Source: Gari tellinella (taxonomy: Eukaryota > Mollusca > Bivalvia > Cardiida > Psammobiidae). From it: a DNA stretch of 64,000 nucleotides. Below, in pieces: positions 22,321 to 33,802 of this stretch. The DNA lies in NCBI GenBank assembly GCA_922989275.2, contig OV277859.1:82704198-82768197 (forward strand), in the 5' to 3' direction. The position numbers and the translations under genes were made by a program. Numbering within the stretch: the stretch's first letter is position 1; every line of letters begins with the position of its first letter. Below the pieces are notes generated by a model. It was not told where the DNA came from, did not search any database, and saw nothing but the letters and a program-made list of their open reading frames with translations.

Positions 22321-22691
22321 GAATGTCTGAACTTGTGGTCATGTACTGATATTCTTTACAAAGAATGTACTGATATTCTTTACAAAGATACTACTTTCTT
22401 TCATCTGCTTTTACGAAATTTACACGGGAGTCCGGCTGCTGGAAGTGCCGCATATATTGTTATTGCCGTTTACTTCAATATCCAGACTTATATCGAGTAA
22501 ACTAGGGTCTTCTAACGAGATCTCGCCCATTTCGAGATTCGTGAATACTCTGTAACACTTTTAAGAAGAACCTGTAACACTTATCAAACAGTCGTCAGGG
22601 ACCTATAACCTCTACATTACATTGATAAGTAACACCAAACTTATGATAACATTAAAAATCGGTCATATTTCTTTAAAAAAATGCTTCAATA

Positions 22692-24108
22692 TTAGAACAA
22701 GAGCGTGTCCCAGTTACACGAATGCCCCCGATGATACAGGGAGGGGAATCCAGACTATCAAACGTAAAAGTTAGAGAGCTGAAACTGTAGTGGAGCGCCA
22801 TTTTGAGGACTTCAAGGGCCATTACTCCAAAGGGCCTAGCATAAATTGGTGCCGCTGGTTATCCAAATTGGTCTCCATTTTATGTCAACAAACATTTTCA
22901 GAAAGTTTGGTGAAGATCAGATGAAAAGCAATGTGTTTGTGAAACACAAATGCCCCCAGCCAGCGTCATGTTCTGTAATGTAATGCTTATTTGCAAAAGT
23001 AGGTCAAAAGTCATGGTCGCATGGTAAATGAAACATTGGCATGGTTGAACAAGTCTTAACACAAGAAACATACAATGTACATGTACATACAAAGTATGGA
23101 AGCTCTAAGCCTACTGGTTCAAATGTTATAGGCATATACAGATTTATACAAAAGCCGGTCAAAGGTCAAGGTCACAAGGGCAAAAGCGTAGGTATCGTTG
23201 GAAAGGTCTTGACACAAGAAATATATAAACAAAATATGAAAGCCGTAGGCCTACTGGGGCAAATGTTATAGCCATTTAAAGATTTTAACAAAAGTAGGTC
23301 AAATGTCAAAAAGTTTTGTATGGTTGGAAAGGTCTCGCCACAGGGAAGACACCTGCCAAGTATAAAAGGCCCAGGTGCAAAAATGCAAAAGTTATAGCCA
23401 AGGTTAAGGTTTTTGGTTAAAGTTTGATTAAATAGGTCAAAGGTCGAGGTCAAGGTCACATGGTCATAGACTTTGGTATAGTTGGAAAGGTCTTAACACA
23501 AGAAATATGCATACAAAATATGAAAGCCCTGGGCCAACTGGTGCAAATTATATAGCCATTTAAAGATTTTTACAAAAGTAGGTCAAATGTCAAGGTCACG
23601 GTCACAAGGTCAAAAAGTTTTATATGGTTGGAAAGGTCTTGCCATGAGGAATACACATGCCAAGTATAAAAGGCCCAGGTTTAAAATGCAAAAGTTATAG
23701 CCAAGGTTAAGGTTTTTGGTTAAAGTTTGATTAAATAGGTCAAAGGTCAATGCCACATGGTCAAAGATGTTGGTATGGTTGGAAAGGTCTTGACAAAAGA
23801 AATATACATACAAAATATGAAAGCCCTGGGCCTACTGGTGCAAATGTTATAGCCATTTAAAGATTTTTACAAAAGTAGGTCAAATGTCAAGGTCAAGGTC
23901 ACAAGGTCAAAAAGGTTTGTATGGATGGAAAGGTCTTGATACAGGGAAGACACATGCCAAGTATAAAAGGTCCAGGTACAAAAATGCAAGAGTTATAGCC
24001 AAGGTTAAGGTTTTTGGCACAGACAGACGGACGGACGGACAAACCAACAGACATGACAAAAACTATATGCCCCCGAATCGTAGATTCTGGGGGCATAAAA
24101 ACACGAAC
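22692..24108 (+). mobile_element. Tandem-repeat-containing element (GCCCCC hairpin type)
   Basis: 5' end: ACAAGAGCGTGTCCCAG then ATGCCCCCG. 3' end: hairpin TGCCCCCGAATCGTAGATTC / TGGGGGCATAAAA. The core has about three monomers of about 295 bp, marked by TTATAGCCATTTAAAGA at 23265, 23549 and 23846. Each monomer contains two related halves rich in AGGTCAAGGTCA. It shares the overall plan, and the end hairpin style, with the interrupted element at 17961. Confidence 0.8.
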
Positions 24109-24458
24109 AAGTAGATTATCTTATTGTGTTAAATGCTGCAATTTCTTACGTAAATTTAACTTATAACAAAAATATGTGCATATTCATGTAGGCAGTGGGA
24201 ACCACTTGCTTTTATTTCCTCTATTTACCTGAATTCTATCGCAGGCGACGTTAAGTGTCGTCTTAAAAAGAAGCCAAAAGCTCTTACCATGTTTTAATAA
24301 AGAATCCTTGCCATGAGGCTGTGTAAACTCGCTGAACTATTACATGTTTACATATACACGCGAGAAAGAGTCATGACTCTGAAACATTTTTCGAAACTAC
24401 CCCTATACCACCTGTCGCGAGGACCCTTGCCCCACTGTAACCAAGTTCCTAACCAGTG

Positions 24459-24625
24459 GGAATGGTTCATGGCAACAACTGTATAAGTATCAAAGCATTT
24501 GGGTAAGCGGTGTCGATGCTAGACGAAACGGTAAAATCTACTTAACCTTGTTACTGATGCACAAACGGACGGACAGGACGATTACTATATGCCTCCGCAT
24601 CTGTCGATTGCGGCGGCATAAAAAT
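24459..24625 (+). mobile_element. Right part of the interrupted tandem-repeat element
   Basis: Resumes the ~170-bp unit (GGAATGGTTCATGGCAACAA; GCTAGACGAAACGGTAAAAT) and ends in ACGGACGGACAGGACG followed by the hairpin and CATAAAAA. See the left part at 17961. Confidence 0.75.
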
Positions 24626-24725
24626 CTAGTTAATCGAGAAATATGGCCTAGTAAAAACTAGAAAGGTATTCCTTGGAACACATGTTAAGGCCTGCAACTG
24701 GTTTAAATGCACAAAGTAGAAAACA

Positions 24726-25800
24726 AGAAGGCCACCATGACCATAATATGCTCACCTAGACCCATGGTTACGGTCATGGTAACATTAAAATTGGGCAATT
24801 GGTTTCGGAAACTGAAGATTTGTATCTTAACCCATTAAGCCATACTGACTCATTTTGACTCATTGCGCAATAGCCTCATACTAACTCATTTTGACTCACT
24901 TTATTCAACTAGCATGTATTGAGATAAGCACTGATAATTGTTAATCGCTTATGAGTTAATGGCTTTAGCCATATAAAGAAAACCTCAACCACCCACTACC
25001 AGAATTGTTTTTAAACTAAGTTTAAAGCAGGTTTGTCAATCCCGTAGATAGTCATCCACGAATCATTTGTGTACAATAATTTTCAAACGGGCCAGTGGGC
25101 CTCCGTGGCCTAGTGGTATAGTCACTGTGACTTACATCACTAAGCTCCTCACCGCTGTGAGTTCGAATCCCAGTAGGGTCGTTCGGATTTTTCAGGTGGG
25201 GAAGCATTCCAGCTTGCTTACGGAAGGTCGGTGGTTCTACCCAGTTGCCGATTTGTGCCTGAAACAGTGCATAAAGGGCTTCTGGGGTCTTCCTCCACCT
25301 AACATTAGCTGGACGTTGCGATATGACTGAAATACTGTTGAAAGTGACGTAAAATCAAAACAAATCAAATCAAACGGGCCAGTGATTTCAGATAAGAATT
25401 TTTATTTTTCATAAGTTTTCAATAGAAATCTATAAGCCATCATAGGTAAACATGTCCCAACCAATGGTGCCCATGTTTTTAAGATAACAAAATTGTCTTG
25501 AAATGTGTTGAATCAGTGAAAAAAATGAAGAAACTGCGTGCAACCAGTCAAAACTGCATTGTCTGTGCATGTCTGAAACTTGGTTGTATAAATTTTAACA
25601 GTAAGTGACGAAAACCAACGACCCTGGTTAGGAATGAAACTCATACTTTGAACTTCAATATGCCTTCACAACAGCAGATGTTAAGTGCTTGTGTTGTAAC
25701 CTGCCTAGTCACTTACAACCACTGAAACTAGTATGAATTCTGACAGTCAGAGAGGGCCCTGCAGTAAAACTTTTGTTGGAGATAACAGTTCTTAATCCAT
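24726..25800 (+). mobile_element. Decayed tandem-repeat element, carrying a SINE
   Basis: The start AACAAGAAGGCCACC...GCTCACCTAGACCCATGG is of the GCTCACC type. The body continues as GTGATTTCAGATAAGAATTT after the SINE at 25098. Between 24831 and 24965 is a short AT-rich block with repeated CTCATTTTGACTCA. No 3' hairpin is seen; it fades near 25800. Confidence 0.5.
25098..25371 (+). mobile_element. tRNA-derived SINE with 13-bp target duplication
   Basis: The head carries an A-box-like TGGCCTAGTGGTATAG and a B-box-like GAGTTCGAATCCC. The tail reads ATACTGTTGAAAGTGACGTA then AAATCAAAACAAATCAAATC, the tail style of a SINE family common in molluscs. The 13-bp AAACGGGCCAGTG is repeated at 25085-25097 and 25372-25384, so both ends and the plus orientation are certain. 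Length 274 bp. No protein is encoded; mobilisation would depend on a LINE with a matching tail. Confidence 0.92.
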
Positions 25801-26189
25801 TCACTGCCAGAACACTAAAGCAGAAAAATCGAAAAACAGTTCATGTGCCTTATTGATGTACAGCTTCATTGAAGATATCATCAAACTAAACCAACCATTA
25901 TGTACAGTCCATAAAATATCAGCCAATCAGAGTCCATATCACCTCCTTGATGTGCATGGATCTCCTCCATATTCAACCTTGATCTGCCTCTTACTGGTAT
26001 AAAGCTACATACCAGGTACCATCAAAATTGGTCATCAAATAAAGTCTCTACAGTGGATCGACTATCAGCCAATCAGAGGCCAGATCACGTAATTAATATG
26101 TACATAATTATTCCCCATATTCAACCTGACCTGTGTGACAGTGTCTAATTGATATAAAACCACTTAGCAAGTATCATTGACGGCTGTAA

Positions 26190-26830
26190 CCATTAGCCAC
26201 TAGAGCAAAATAGAGGTTGCTAGAATATAAACAAGGCAAATACACTATTTTTCATAAACCAGGGACAATAACTCTTTACAGTCAAATTCGATTTAAGTAA
26301 ATTATCAAACTTCATAAAGATCTTATACTGGTACACATTCTGTCAAATATGATTAGGATTAATGGACAAATGAGGTTGCTAGAGTGTAAACATGGTTTTT
26401 ATAATAATCTTTTTGATAATTCAAAGGCATTGATGACTCTGGACATAATGATTAAATTTGATTAAACCCAAAAACTCTAGGTGTATTCCTCTCATGATAC
26501 TAAGAATATGCTGCAAATATGAACCTGATATGTGAAGAACAGTTTTAATTATCGTGTCTAATGTGTAAACATGGTTTAATATGACATGTTTGATAATTCA
26601 AGGGCAGATAACTCTGGACATTATAATTTGATTTAACCCAAAAACTATAAAGGTTGTTTCCCTCTCATTATAATAAACATATACTGTTAATATGAACCTG
26701 ATATGTGACGAACTGTTTAAGTTATCGCGTCATAAGTATAAACATGGTTAAAACTTAAATTTGACCTTTTTTATAATTCAAGGGCAGATAACATTGGACA
26801 TGATAATTTGATTGAACCTAAAAAGTAAAA
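26190..26830 (+). repeat. Diverged tandem repeats, unit about 165 bp
   Basis: Recurring blocks are GAGTGTAAACATGGTTT, GATAATTCAAGGGCAGATAA, CTCTGGACAT and ATATGAACCTGATATGTGA at roughly 165-base steps. They resemble the units of the element at 37157. No termini of their own are seen. Confidence 0.65.
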
Positions 26831-29080
26831 AGAGGGCCTGAAGGCCCTGATATCGCTCACCTCTTGTACTGAAGTCTGATATTTTTACCTTTCTTTTTCA
26901 TCCATTTTAATCTAAATCCATTCAAATGTGTAGTATAGCATGTAAACAATTTTGTAATACAATCTCATAATTCTAGTATAGTAGAGTACATCAGAAGCTG
27001 ATAACTAGAGCCTAAACAATACTGAAATGAAGCCTTTTCTAGCATTTCAAAGTATATCAAGGGCAGATAACTATTGCCACAATTACTAGATTTCAACAAT
27101 AATTGCACTGCTTCGAGAACTTATAGCTATATACTTTGTGTGCAAGTATAATCAAAATCCATTGTAAACTGTACATAGTTGCAAGAGTGTTTACACTGTT
27201 AGAAATGGCATTTTCAGCTATTCAAGGGCAGATAACTCTTGACCTATTGGTTTGATTTCAACCATAATCACACTTATTCAAACTCTTATGGTAATATACA
27301 ATCTGAGGAAGTTTGAAACAAGAGGGCCAGAATGGCCCTTGATCGCTCACCTGTCCATGGTGACACTAGGATGGGTCACGTGATTTCAGAAAAGAAGATT
27401 TGTAAAAGGTGACCCCCAGTGCGGGGCCAATTTTGACCCCAGGGGCAAAATTTGAACAACTAAGATAGAGGACCTGTAAACGATTATATGTGCAAAATAT
27501 CTAAACTCAGTGTACTATGGTTTCAGACAAGAAGATTTTTGAAGTTTTCATTGAAAAAATCTATTTTTACCTCCGGTGACCCAGATATGCAACAGACCAG
27601 AACCAATTCATCCATATATGTGAAGGACCTCTAAAAGTTACATCATGCCAAATATCAAAGCTCTGGCCATATTGGTTTCTGAGTAAAAGATGTTTGAACA
27701 TTTTCCTATGTAACTCTACGTAAAACGGTAACCTCCGGGGCGGGGCCAATTTTGACCCCAGGGGCAAAATTTGAACAACTTTGATAGAGGGCCTGTAGTC
27801 GATGCTATGTAGAAAATATCTAGGCTCAGTGTACTATGGTTTCAGAAAAGAAGATTTTTGAAGTTTTCATCGAAAAAATCTATTTTAAGCTCCTGTGACC
27901 CAGATATGCAACAGACCATAACCAATTCAACAATATGTGTGAAGGACTTCTAGAAGATATACCATGCCAATTATCAAAGCTCTGGTCATATTGGTTCCAG
28001 AGAAAAAGATGTTTGAACATTTCACTATATAACTCTATGTAAAACTGTGATCCCCGGGGCGTGGCCAATTTTGACCCCAGGGACAAAATTTGAACAACTT
28101 TGATAGAGAATCTGTAGACGATGCTATGTGCAAAATATCTAAGCTCAGTGTACTTTGGTTTCAGACAAGAAGATGGAAAAAAATCTATTTTTAGCTCCGG
28201 TGACCCAGATATGCAACGGACCGGAACCAATTCAACAATATAAGTCAAATACCTCTAGAAGTAGTACCATGCTAAATATCAAAGCTCTGGACATATTGGT
28301 TTCAGAGAAAAAGATGTTTGAATATTTCACTATATAACTCTATGTAAAACGTTGACCCCCGGGGCGGGGCCAATTTTGACCCCAGGGGAAAAATTTGAAC
28401 AAATTTGATAGAGGACCTATAGGTGATGACATGTGCCAAATATCTAAGCTCTGGCTTTTGTGGTTTGTGACAAGAAGATTTTTTAAGATTTCCTTATTTT
28501 TTCACTTTGGTTGCCATAGCAACCAGAGTTCTGCATGGTTTCAAATTCTTTGAGCAACTTTGAAAGAGCTTGACCCAAGGAACATTCCTGTGAAGTTTGG
28601 TTGCAATCAGGCAAGTGGTTTTGGAGAAGAAGATGATTGAAGAAATTGTTGACGCACGACGCACAACGCACGACGACGGACGACGGACGACGGACGCCGG
28701 ACATTGACTGACCACAAAAGCTCACCTTGAGCACTTTGTGCTCGGGTGAGCTAAAAAACTGGATCAAAATTGTGGGCGCTAGAGTGTAAAAATCGTTAAA
28801 TATGGTGTTTTCAGCAATTCAAAGGTAGATAACTCACGACCTATTAGTCTGCTTTTAACCATAATCAAACTCATCAGAACTCTTATGGTCATACACAATC
28901 TGAGCAAGTCTGAGAAAGATTGGATTCAAATAGTGGCCTCTAGAGTGTAAACACTGTTAAATATAGCATTTTCAGCAATTCAAAGGTATATAACTCTTGA
29001 TCTATTAGTCCGATTTCAACTATAATTGAACTCGTCAGAGCTCTTATGGTAATATACATCTGGGCAAGTTTAAAAAAGAT
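26831..29080 (+). mobile_element. Tandem-repeat element (AGGGCCTGAAGGCCCT type), interrupted
   Basis: 5' end: AAGAGGGCCTGAAGGCCCTG then CGCTCACC. Units of about 160 bp (GCATTTTCAGCAATTC; AAGGTAGATAACTC) occupy 26930-27315 and resume at 28770. The element at 27318 is inserted in it. The 3' part is lost where the LINE fragment begins near 29080. A complete relative is at 37157-38533. Confidence 0.75.
27318..28757 (+). mobile_element. Tandem-repeat element, ~320-bp monomer, nested
   Basis: 5' end: CAAGAGGGCCAGAATGGCCC then CGCTCACCTG. 3' end: AGCTCACCTTGAGCACTTTG then GCTCGGGTGAGCTAAAAA. About three monomers (TGTACTATGGTTTCAGA-like marks at 27508, 27828, 28149). The unique 3' block has TTGGTTGCCATAGCAACC and a GACGGACGACGGACG run. 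Inserted into the element at 26831. Confidence 0.85.
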
Positions 29081-29084
29081 TGCA

Positions 29085-30420
29085 CCTACTTGTGCCGATG
29101 ACACAGCTCTTCTCTCTCTCACACAAAGGAAGATCTGCAGGCTATGTTGGATATCGTAGATTTTAACACAAAAAGAGACTTAGTAAAAATAAATCCAGAA
29201 AAGTCTGAAATACTCTCATTTAACGTGAAACAACCAATTACCACAACCTTAGATGGCCAGGAAGTACTGAAAGTGACAGAACTCAAACACCTAGGGATTA
29301 CCAGAAGTGAAAAGAATGCAGTAGACCTTGAGACAAGACTAAAAACAGCACAAAAGACTATAATATTCTCTTCTCGGTCCTGGATTACACCTCCCATAGT
29401 GTCACATAAGCTCTGGAAAACCTATGTTTCTCCCAGATTTCTCTACGGCATAAAGGTCTTACAGATAACTAAGAGTACCCTACAGAAGCTCGAGAATTAC
29501 CAGAGGAAATTTCTGAAACATATACAAGGCTTGCCGGAGAGAACGTCAACCTCCGCAGTATACATTCTCATTGGTGGTGAACCAATAGAGCTAGTCATTG
29601 ACAGAAACTATCTATCCCTCTTCATGAACATTCTCAGATTACCAGGTTCAGTTGAACATAAATTACTATTAAGACAACTTACCATGAAAGATGAGACCAC
29701 GAAGGGCTTCACATCAAGAATCAGAAAATCTCTAGACAAGTACAACCTTCCCACACCTGAAGAACTAGTACATAGCGTTCCTACTAAGGCGAAATGGAAA
29801 GCCACCTTTAAGGCTGCTGCAAATACCCATTGGGATGAAATCTGGAAAGATGATCTACATAGCAAGTCAACTACCAAATATCTGCAACTCCAGGACACTC
29901 CACTTAACAAGCCTCACAATATCTGGAACTGCGCCAAGACTCAAGTCCAAACCTCATGAAGTCAGACGTGCAGAACTAAAAGCCAGATTGCTGACAGACA
30001 CTTATATTTTGCAAAGCAATACAGCCATGTACAATCAAAATGCAGTATCTGCAACATGTAAACTATGCAATATGGAAGATGAAACAAGAGAACATCTCAT
30101 CGCCAAGTGTACAGCAATGACAAAACTCAGAAATACAGCAATGTTGAAGCTCAACAGCATAGTTCCACACTGTAAGCTGGATACAAATAGCCTTGGAATA
30201 GCATACAATGGATTGATGACACAGATAACCCTAGACTGCACACACCAAACTGTCAAGTCCTTCATCTCCCTCACCAGTGAGCAGGAAACTGACGTTGAAA
30301 GATGGCCGCAGGCCTATTATGAGAGTCTAATCACTGAAAGGACAAGGGTGTTATGCAGCATTAATAGTAGTCTAAACGTATAAATGGTCCTCTAAAGTAG
30401 AGATTTTTCAATAAATTACA
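29085..30420 (+). pseudogene. 3' end of a non-LTR retrotransposon (LINE), frameshifted
   Basis: A reverse transcriptase motif C-like CADDTALLS at about 29090 is separated by a frameshift from the long frame 29144-29959. That frame contains the thumb/connection region (ELKHLGITRSEKN; YQRKFLKHIQGLPERTSTSA; GGEPIELVIDRNYL). A second shift near 29945 leads to the frame ending at 30383. That frame carries a CxxC...H...C knuckle (CKLCNMEDETREHLIAKC), typical of the C-terminus of several LINE clades. The 5' two thirds (endonuclease and most of RT) is missing, as expected of 5' truncation. The 3' untranslated part ends near AATAAATTACAAG at 30409. Clade not assigned. Confidence 0.8.
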
Positions 30421-31250
30421 AGCTGACCTAGTTAAACTTACCGAAATATATATATAACAGGGCATACAAACAGGCTCAAACTATAGACAGCGATATAGAC
30501 ATATATGCTAATAAACTGCCGTAACGCGACCTAGTGATGCGAATAATGTACATAGTGTGTTACGAGTTGTGTTAAATAACTACAGTGGATAACCTACAAC
30601 ACTACAACCATCCTGAAAAGGAGTGCTCCAAAGTCAACGGAGGAATCTACCAGACAACAACAACAACGAAGGACCGAACCGGTTGATAAAGTTTAGATAA
30701 CATCAATCGGACTTGTTGTTATCCACACTGCCTACTTAGTTCTGAACCAAAAATAAATCTGTATAACTAATATACTTGCATTTTACAGATCTTATTTCCA
30801 ACATAATAAATTGCCATAGCAAACAAAAATCTGTTTTAACAGCTAGTAGAACTTATTTCAGAAGAGATTCCCTCCCATTTTGAAACTCAAATATTTAACT
30901 CGGTCTACCGTCAACAGGAAGTTGTTCAGACTTGTTACCACAATCAGAAAATCATTGGAAAAGATGGGATTTTTAATATATAAATAATAAATTCCTATTT
31001 TTAAAAAACTTGTTTGAACAAATATATATTGATGCATTATACAAATTCCTAAGATATCCTAATCCTTCCGATGAAACGTTATAAACTGAGGTCCGATGTA
31101 CCAGTGCTTTACACTGGGCATCTAAACGAATCAGAGAACTCAGTAGATAATAAGAGGCATCTCGCCTTGGTTCTCTATATCTGATCCCTTCTCTCTGGGG
31201 CATTCAATTAGCCCATAGATGGCAGAAACGGACGTTAACAAACAAAACAA
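30421..31250. other. Intergenic, nothing recognised
   Basis: AT-rich single-copy-looking sequence with no convincing ORF, hairpin or repeat match inside the window. It lies in the thioredoxin intron between 17582 and 34383. Confidence 0.5.
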
Positions 31251-31253
31251 TCA

Positions 31254-31460
31254 AACCCAAGATATCCAATGTTTTACCACTGGGAATAAATTCGATTATA
31301 TTGGATTCCAACAAAAAAAATTCCAATGTATTCCATGGAATACCTAGGATTACCTAGGATTTGTAATGCAAAGAATTCCAGTGTTTTCCCACTGGGTAAA
31401 CATTGGAATTCCAAGGATTTCCTACAATTTCCTTGGAGATGAAAAAGACTGGAATAATTT
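31254..31460. repeat. Palindromic repeat with CCCACTGGG motifs
   Basis: CCAATGTTTTACCACTGGGA at 31267 and CCAGTGTTTTCCCACTGGG at 31378 are direct copies. The latter is also inverted within itself (ACTGGGTAAACATTGG). ATTCCATGGAAT and multiple ATTCCAA words lie between. Probably a MITE; ends are unclear. Confidence 0.5.
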
Positions 31461-31752
31461 CTGCAGGGACGAACAAATAAACATAGACCAAAAACAATAT
31501 GCCCCTGTTCTTTAATCTTGGGAGCATGGGAAATTATACTGAGTCTTGAAAATGTCTTAAAGTACGGAATACCAATACTCAGAAACCCTGAGGGAATTAA
31601 CTGCATTTTTACAAACCTGTTTGCTATCCTTGAAGACCTTGAATGTTGGCATTGCACTTATTTGCCATTTTTCCGCAATTTCCTAAAAAAAAACCAAACA
31701 AATTATAGTAATGTCACACATTGAAAGATTTACACAAACCCATAACCAAATA

Positions 31753-31914
31753 CAGTCAAACTTCGATATCTCGAACTGGCTTAATTCGAACTATCTGATT
31801 TGTCGACACATGAATTGCATTATTTCATGCTCGGTTAAGTCGAACATACCCGTATTTCAAAGTTAAAACGTGGCTTAGCCACCTAAGGGAGTTCGAGATA
31901 TAGAAGTTCAACTG
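31753..31914. mobile_element. pogo/Tigger-type MITE
   Basis: CAGTCAAACTTCGATATCTC at 31753 is inverted as GAGATATAGAAGTTCAACTG ending 31914, with TA at both edges (31751-31752, 31915-31916). Inner blocks CATACCCGTATTTCAAAG and AAAACGTGGC match the copy at 10969. Confidence 0.85.
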
Positions 31915-31989
31915 TACTCAAAAGCATGGAGACATCTTTACCAGTTCCCCATCCTCATAGGAATGCCTTTTCATGTTTCTACTGGGTTC

Positions 31990-32145
31990 TGATATTTTAC
32001 ACATTACCCCATAAATATGCCTTTTGTATTTCTCCACTGAAGAAAATAGTTCCAATTTATACAGTCATGAATATGTCATGTAAGAATAGAAATATATTTC
32101 ACATACTAGTAGATGGTTGCTTGAAGCAGACTGTAAGTACTGCTT
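31990..32145 (-). mobile_element. Half of a TTAA-type MITE, cut at its hairpin
   Basis: CATTACCCCATAAATATGCC through TTCCAATTTATACAGTCATG to GCTTGAAGCAGACTGTAAG is the reverse complement of one half of the elements at 43425/43683. It stops in the hairpin arm and joins tandem-repeat element sequence at about 32150. The other breakpoint of the same kind is at 38879. Confidence 0.65.
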
Positions 32146-32149
32146 TTCT

Positions 32150-32685
32150 ATCAACCTTTTCTACCCACTGGCGGCCATGTTTTTTAAGATAACAAAATCA
32201 TTTTAAGAAATCTGGTAGAGGGTCACCAATGGAACATTTGTATGAAGTAAATTGGATCAGTGGTTTCAGACAAGAATTTTTTTTACAGTTTTTACTATAT
32301 AGCCGTATAAGGTAAATCTGCCCCACCCACTTGCGGCCATGTTTTTTGAGATAGGAAAATTAGTTTAAGAATTCCGATAGAGGGTCACCCATAGATTATT
32401 TAGGTAAAATTATTTTCAATTCAGACCAGTAGTTTTGGACTAGAAGATTTTTAAAGTTTTTTCAATTGGTTGCCATGGCAACCACAATTTCAATTGGATG
32501 ACCTATATTTCAAGAAATCTGAGAAAGTACCCTACAATGAACAATCCTATGAAGTTTTGATGAAATTGGCCCAGTGGTTTCCAAGAAGAAGATCTTTAAA
32601 GAAAAAGTTTGACAACGGAAGGACAGACAGACACAGGGCTATCACAATAGCTGACCTTGGCTCTTCGAGCCAGATGAGCTAAATA
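32150..32685 (+). mobile_element. 3' part of a tandem-repeat element (TGGCGGCCATG unit)
   Basis: Two units marked by CCCACTGGCGGCCATGTTTT at 32164 and CCCACTTGCGGCCATGTTTT at 32326. They are followed by TTGGTTGCCATGGCAACC and the end hairpin GACCTTGGCTCTTCGAGCCA / GATGAGCTAAA at 32655-32683. The 5' end is missing at the junction with the half MITE. Confidence 0.75.
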
Positions 32686-32726
32686 TGAACAAGATTGCTT
32701 CATTAGAACAAAAGTTACTGAGGGAC

Positions 32727-33802
32727 AAACAAGAGCCGTATGCGGGCCTAAATCGTTCACCTGGAACAATTGATGTAAATGTAAAAAATCTTGAAAAGCT
32801 GTGAAGTTATGACAATTCAGTCCTACACTTTAATTGATCCCAGGGACATAATTTGAAGTCTTGATAGAGGACCTATAGATGATGCTTTGTGCCAAATATC
32901 TAAGCTCAGGGTACTGTGGTTTCAGAGAAGAAGATTTTTTAAGTTTTTATTGAAACGATCTATTTCTAGTTCCTGTGACCTAGATATGCAACGTACCGGA
33001 AACATTTGAACATCTTTCAAAGAGGACCATATAATGATCATTTCTGCCAAGTTTGGTAAAAATCCATCCAGTAGTTTAGGAGATGTCATTTAAAGAAATT
33101 GTTGACGATGACGGACGACGGACATAGTGTTTCCCCCAGGATTTGAAAGGGGCATGGTAATTTTTCCTGAAAAGGGCACATTATAACGCGCGGCAATCAC
33201 CTCTTAGTTAAAAAGGTGCAAAGTAATGTGGAACACAAGATATGTTAGTAAAACACTATACCCTATTATGTGACCATTATTCTGAATGACCTTGATCTTT
33301 GTCTGACATGACCAACTTGTACTCAGGAGCTTCTTAAATAGAGTACACGTGTATACCGAATATGAAGTTTCTATCACATGTAGTTCCAAAGTTATTGCCA
33401 AGCTAAATTTTACAATACAGTAGCATAGTTGACCTCTAAATAGCCTTGGCCTTTGTTGAACATGACACTAGTTGTACTGAGCTAAAGCACAATCATATTG
33501 ACTTGAGTACAAATACCAAACAGAAAGTCTATGTCATGTAGCTCCAAAGTTTCTGAGCATAAAATGAGCATTAATAATTTGAAAAAATGAAAATTGCAGA
33601 CAGTGCAGAATAAGATCAGATGGCTTTTTCAAGAGCCCTCTAATCTTGGTCTGTACTGTTTTCCCATGTCAGATATGTAGCCATTGTTTGTACCATTATT
33701 CTGAATGTCATTTCTTTTCCCCTTCAATCTTCAGACTTAATAACTTTAGTTTTAGCACGATCAGAATAGCTCACCTTGACAATTTGTGCCAGGTGAGCTA
33801 AA
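32727..33802 (+). mobile_element. Tandem-repeat element, interrupted
   Basis: 5' end: ACAAGAGCCGTATGCGGGCC then CGTTCACCTGG; one monomer (CTCAGGGTACTGTGGTTTC at 32906). The 3' hairpin CTCACCTTGACAATTTGTGC / CAGGTGAGCTAAAA ends about 33802. Between about 33128 and 33766 is a foreign block beginning GTTTCCCCCAGGATTTGAAA. That block contains an AGACC-subtype hairpin at 33598-33662. Confidence 0.7.

Larger units (their letters stand above)
18438..24458. mobile_element. 6,021-bp element with CACTGG...CCAGTG termini and 5-bp duplication
   Basis: The left end CACTGGTTAGGAACTTGG at 18438 is matched by the inverted CCAAGTTCCTAACCAGTG ending 24458. The first 50 bases agree but for one mismatch, and weaker similarity (ATGTTTCAGAGTC) continues to about 90 bases. 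GGAAT lies on both sides (18433-18437, 24459-24463). The unbroken repeat unit elsewhere reads ...GATAGGGAATGGTCC, giving the empty site directly. GTTACAG motifs recur below both ends (18455, 18872, 18898, 18928; inverted at 24433, 22550, 22571) and may be transposase sites. CAC ends with a 5-bp duplication occur in Transib and RAG-like transposons. CACTG also begins CACTA/Chapaev elements, which duplicate fewer bases. No intact transposase is present; a minus-strand remnant lies at 21961-21683. Two tandem-repeat elements have inserted inside. Confidence 0.8.

Noticed and set aside
22201..22500. 99-codon plus-strand frame
   Set aside because: Contains a 23-bp duplication and part of a palindromic repeat; composition is not protein-like.
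25098..25185. Possible tRNA gene
   Set aside because: Flanking 13-bp duplications and the mollusc-type tail show it is the head of a SINE.
29119..29910. Minus-strand frames over the LINE
   Set aside because: Shadows of the plus-strand reverse transcriptase, which has recognisable motifs.
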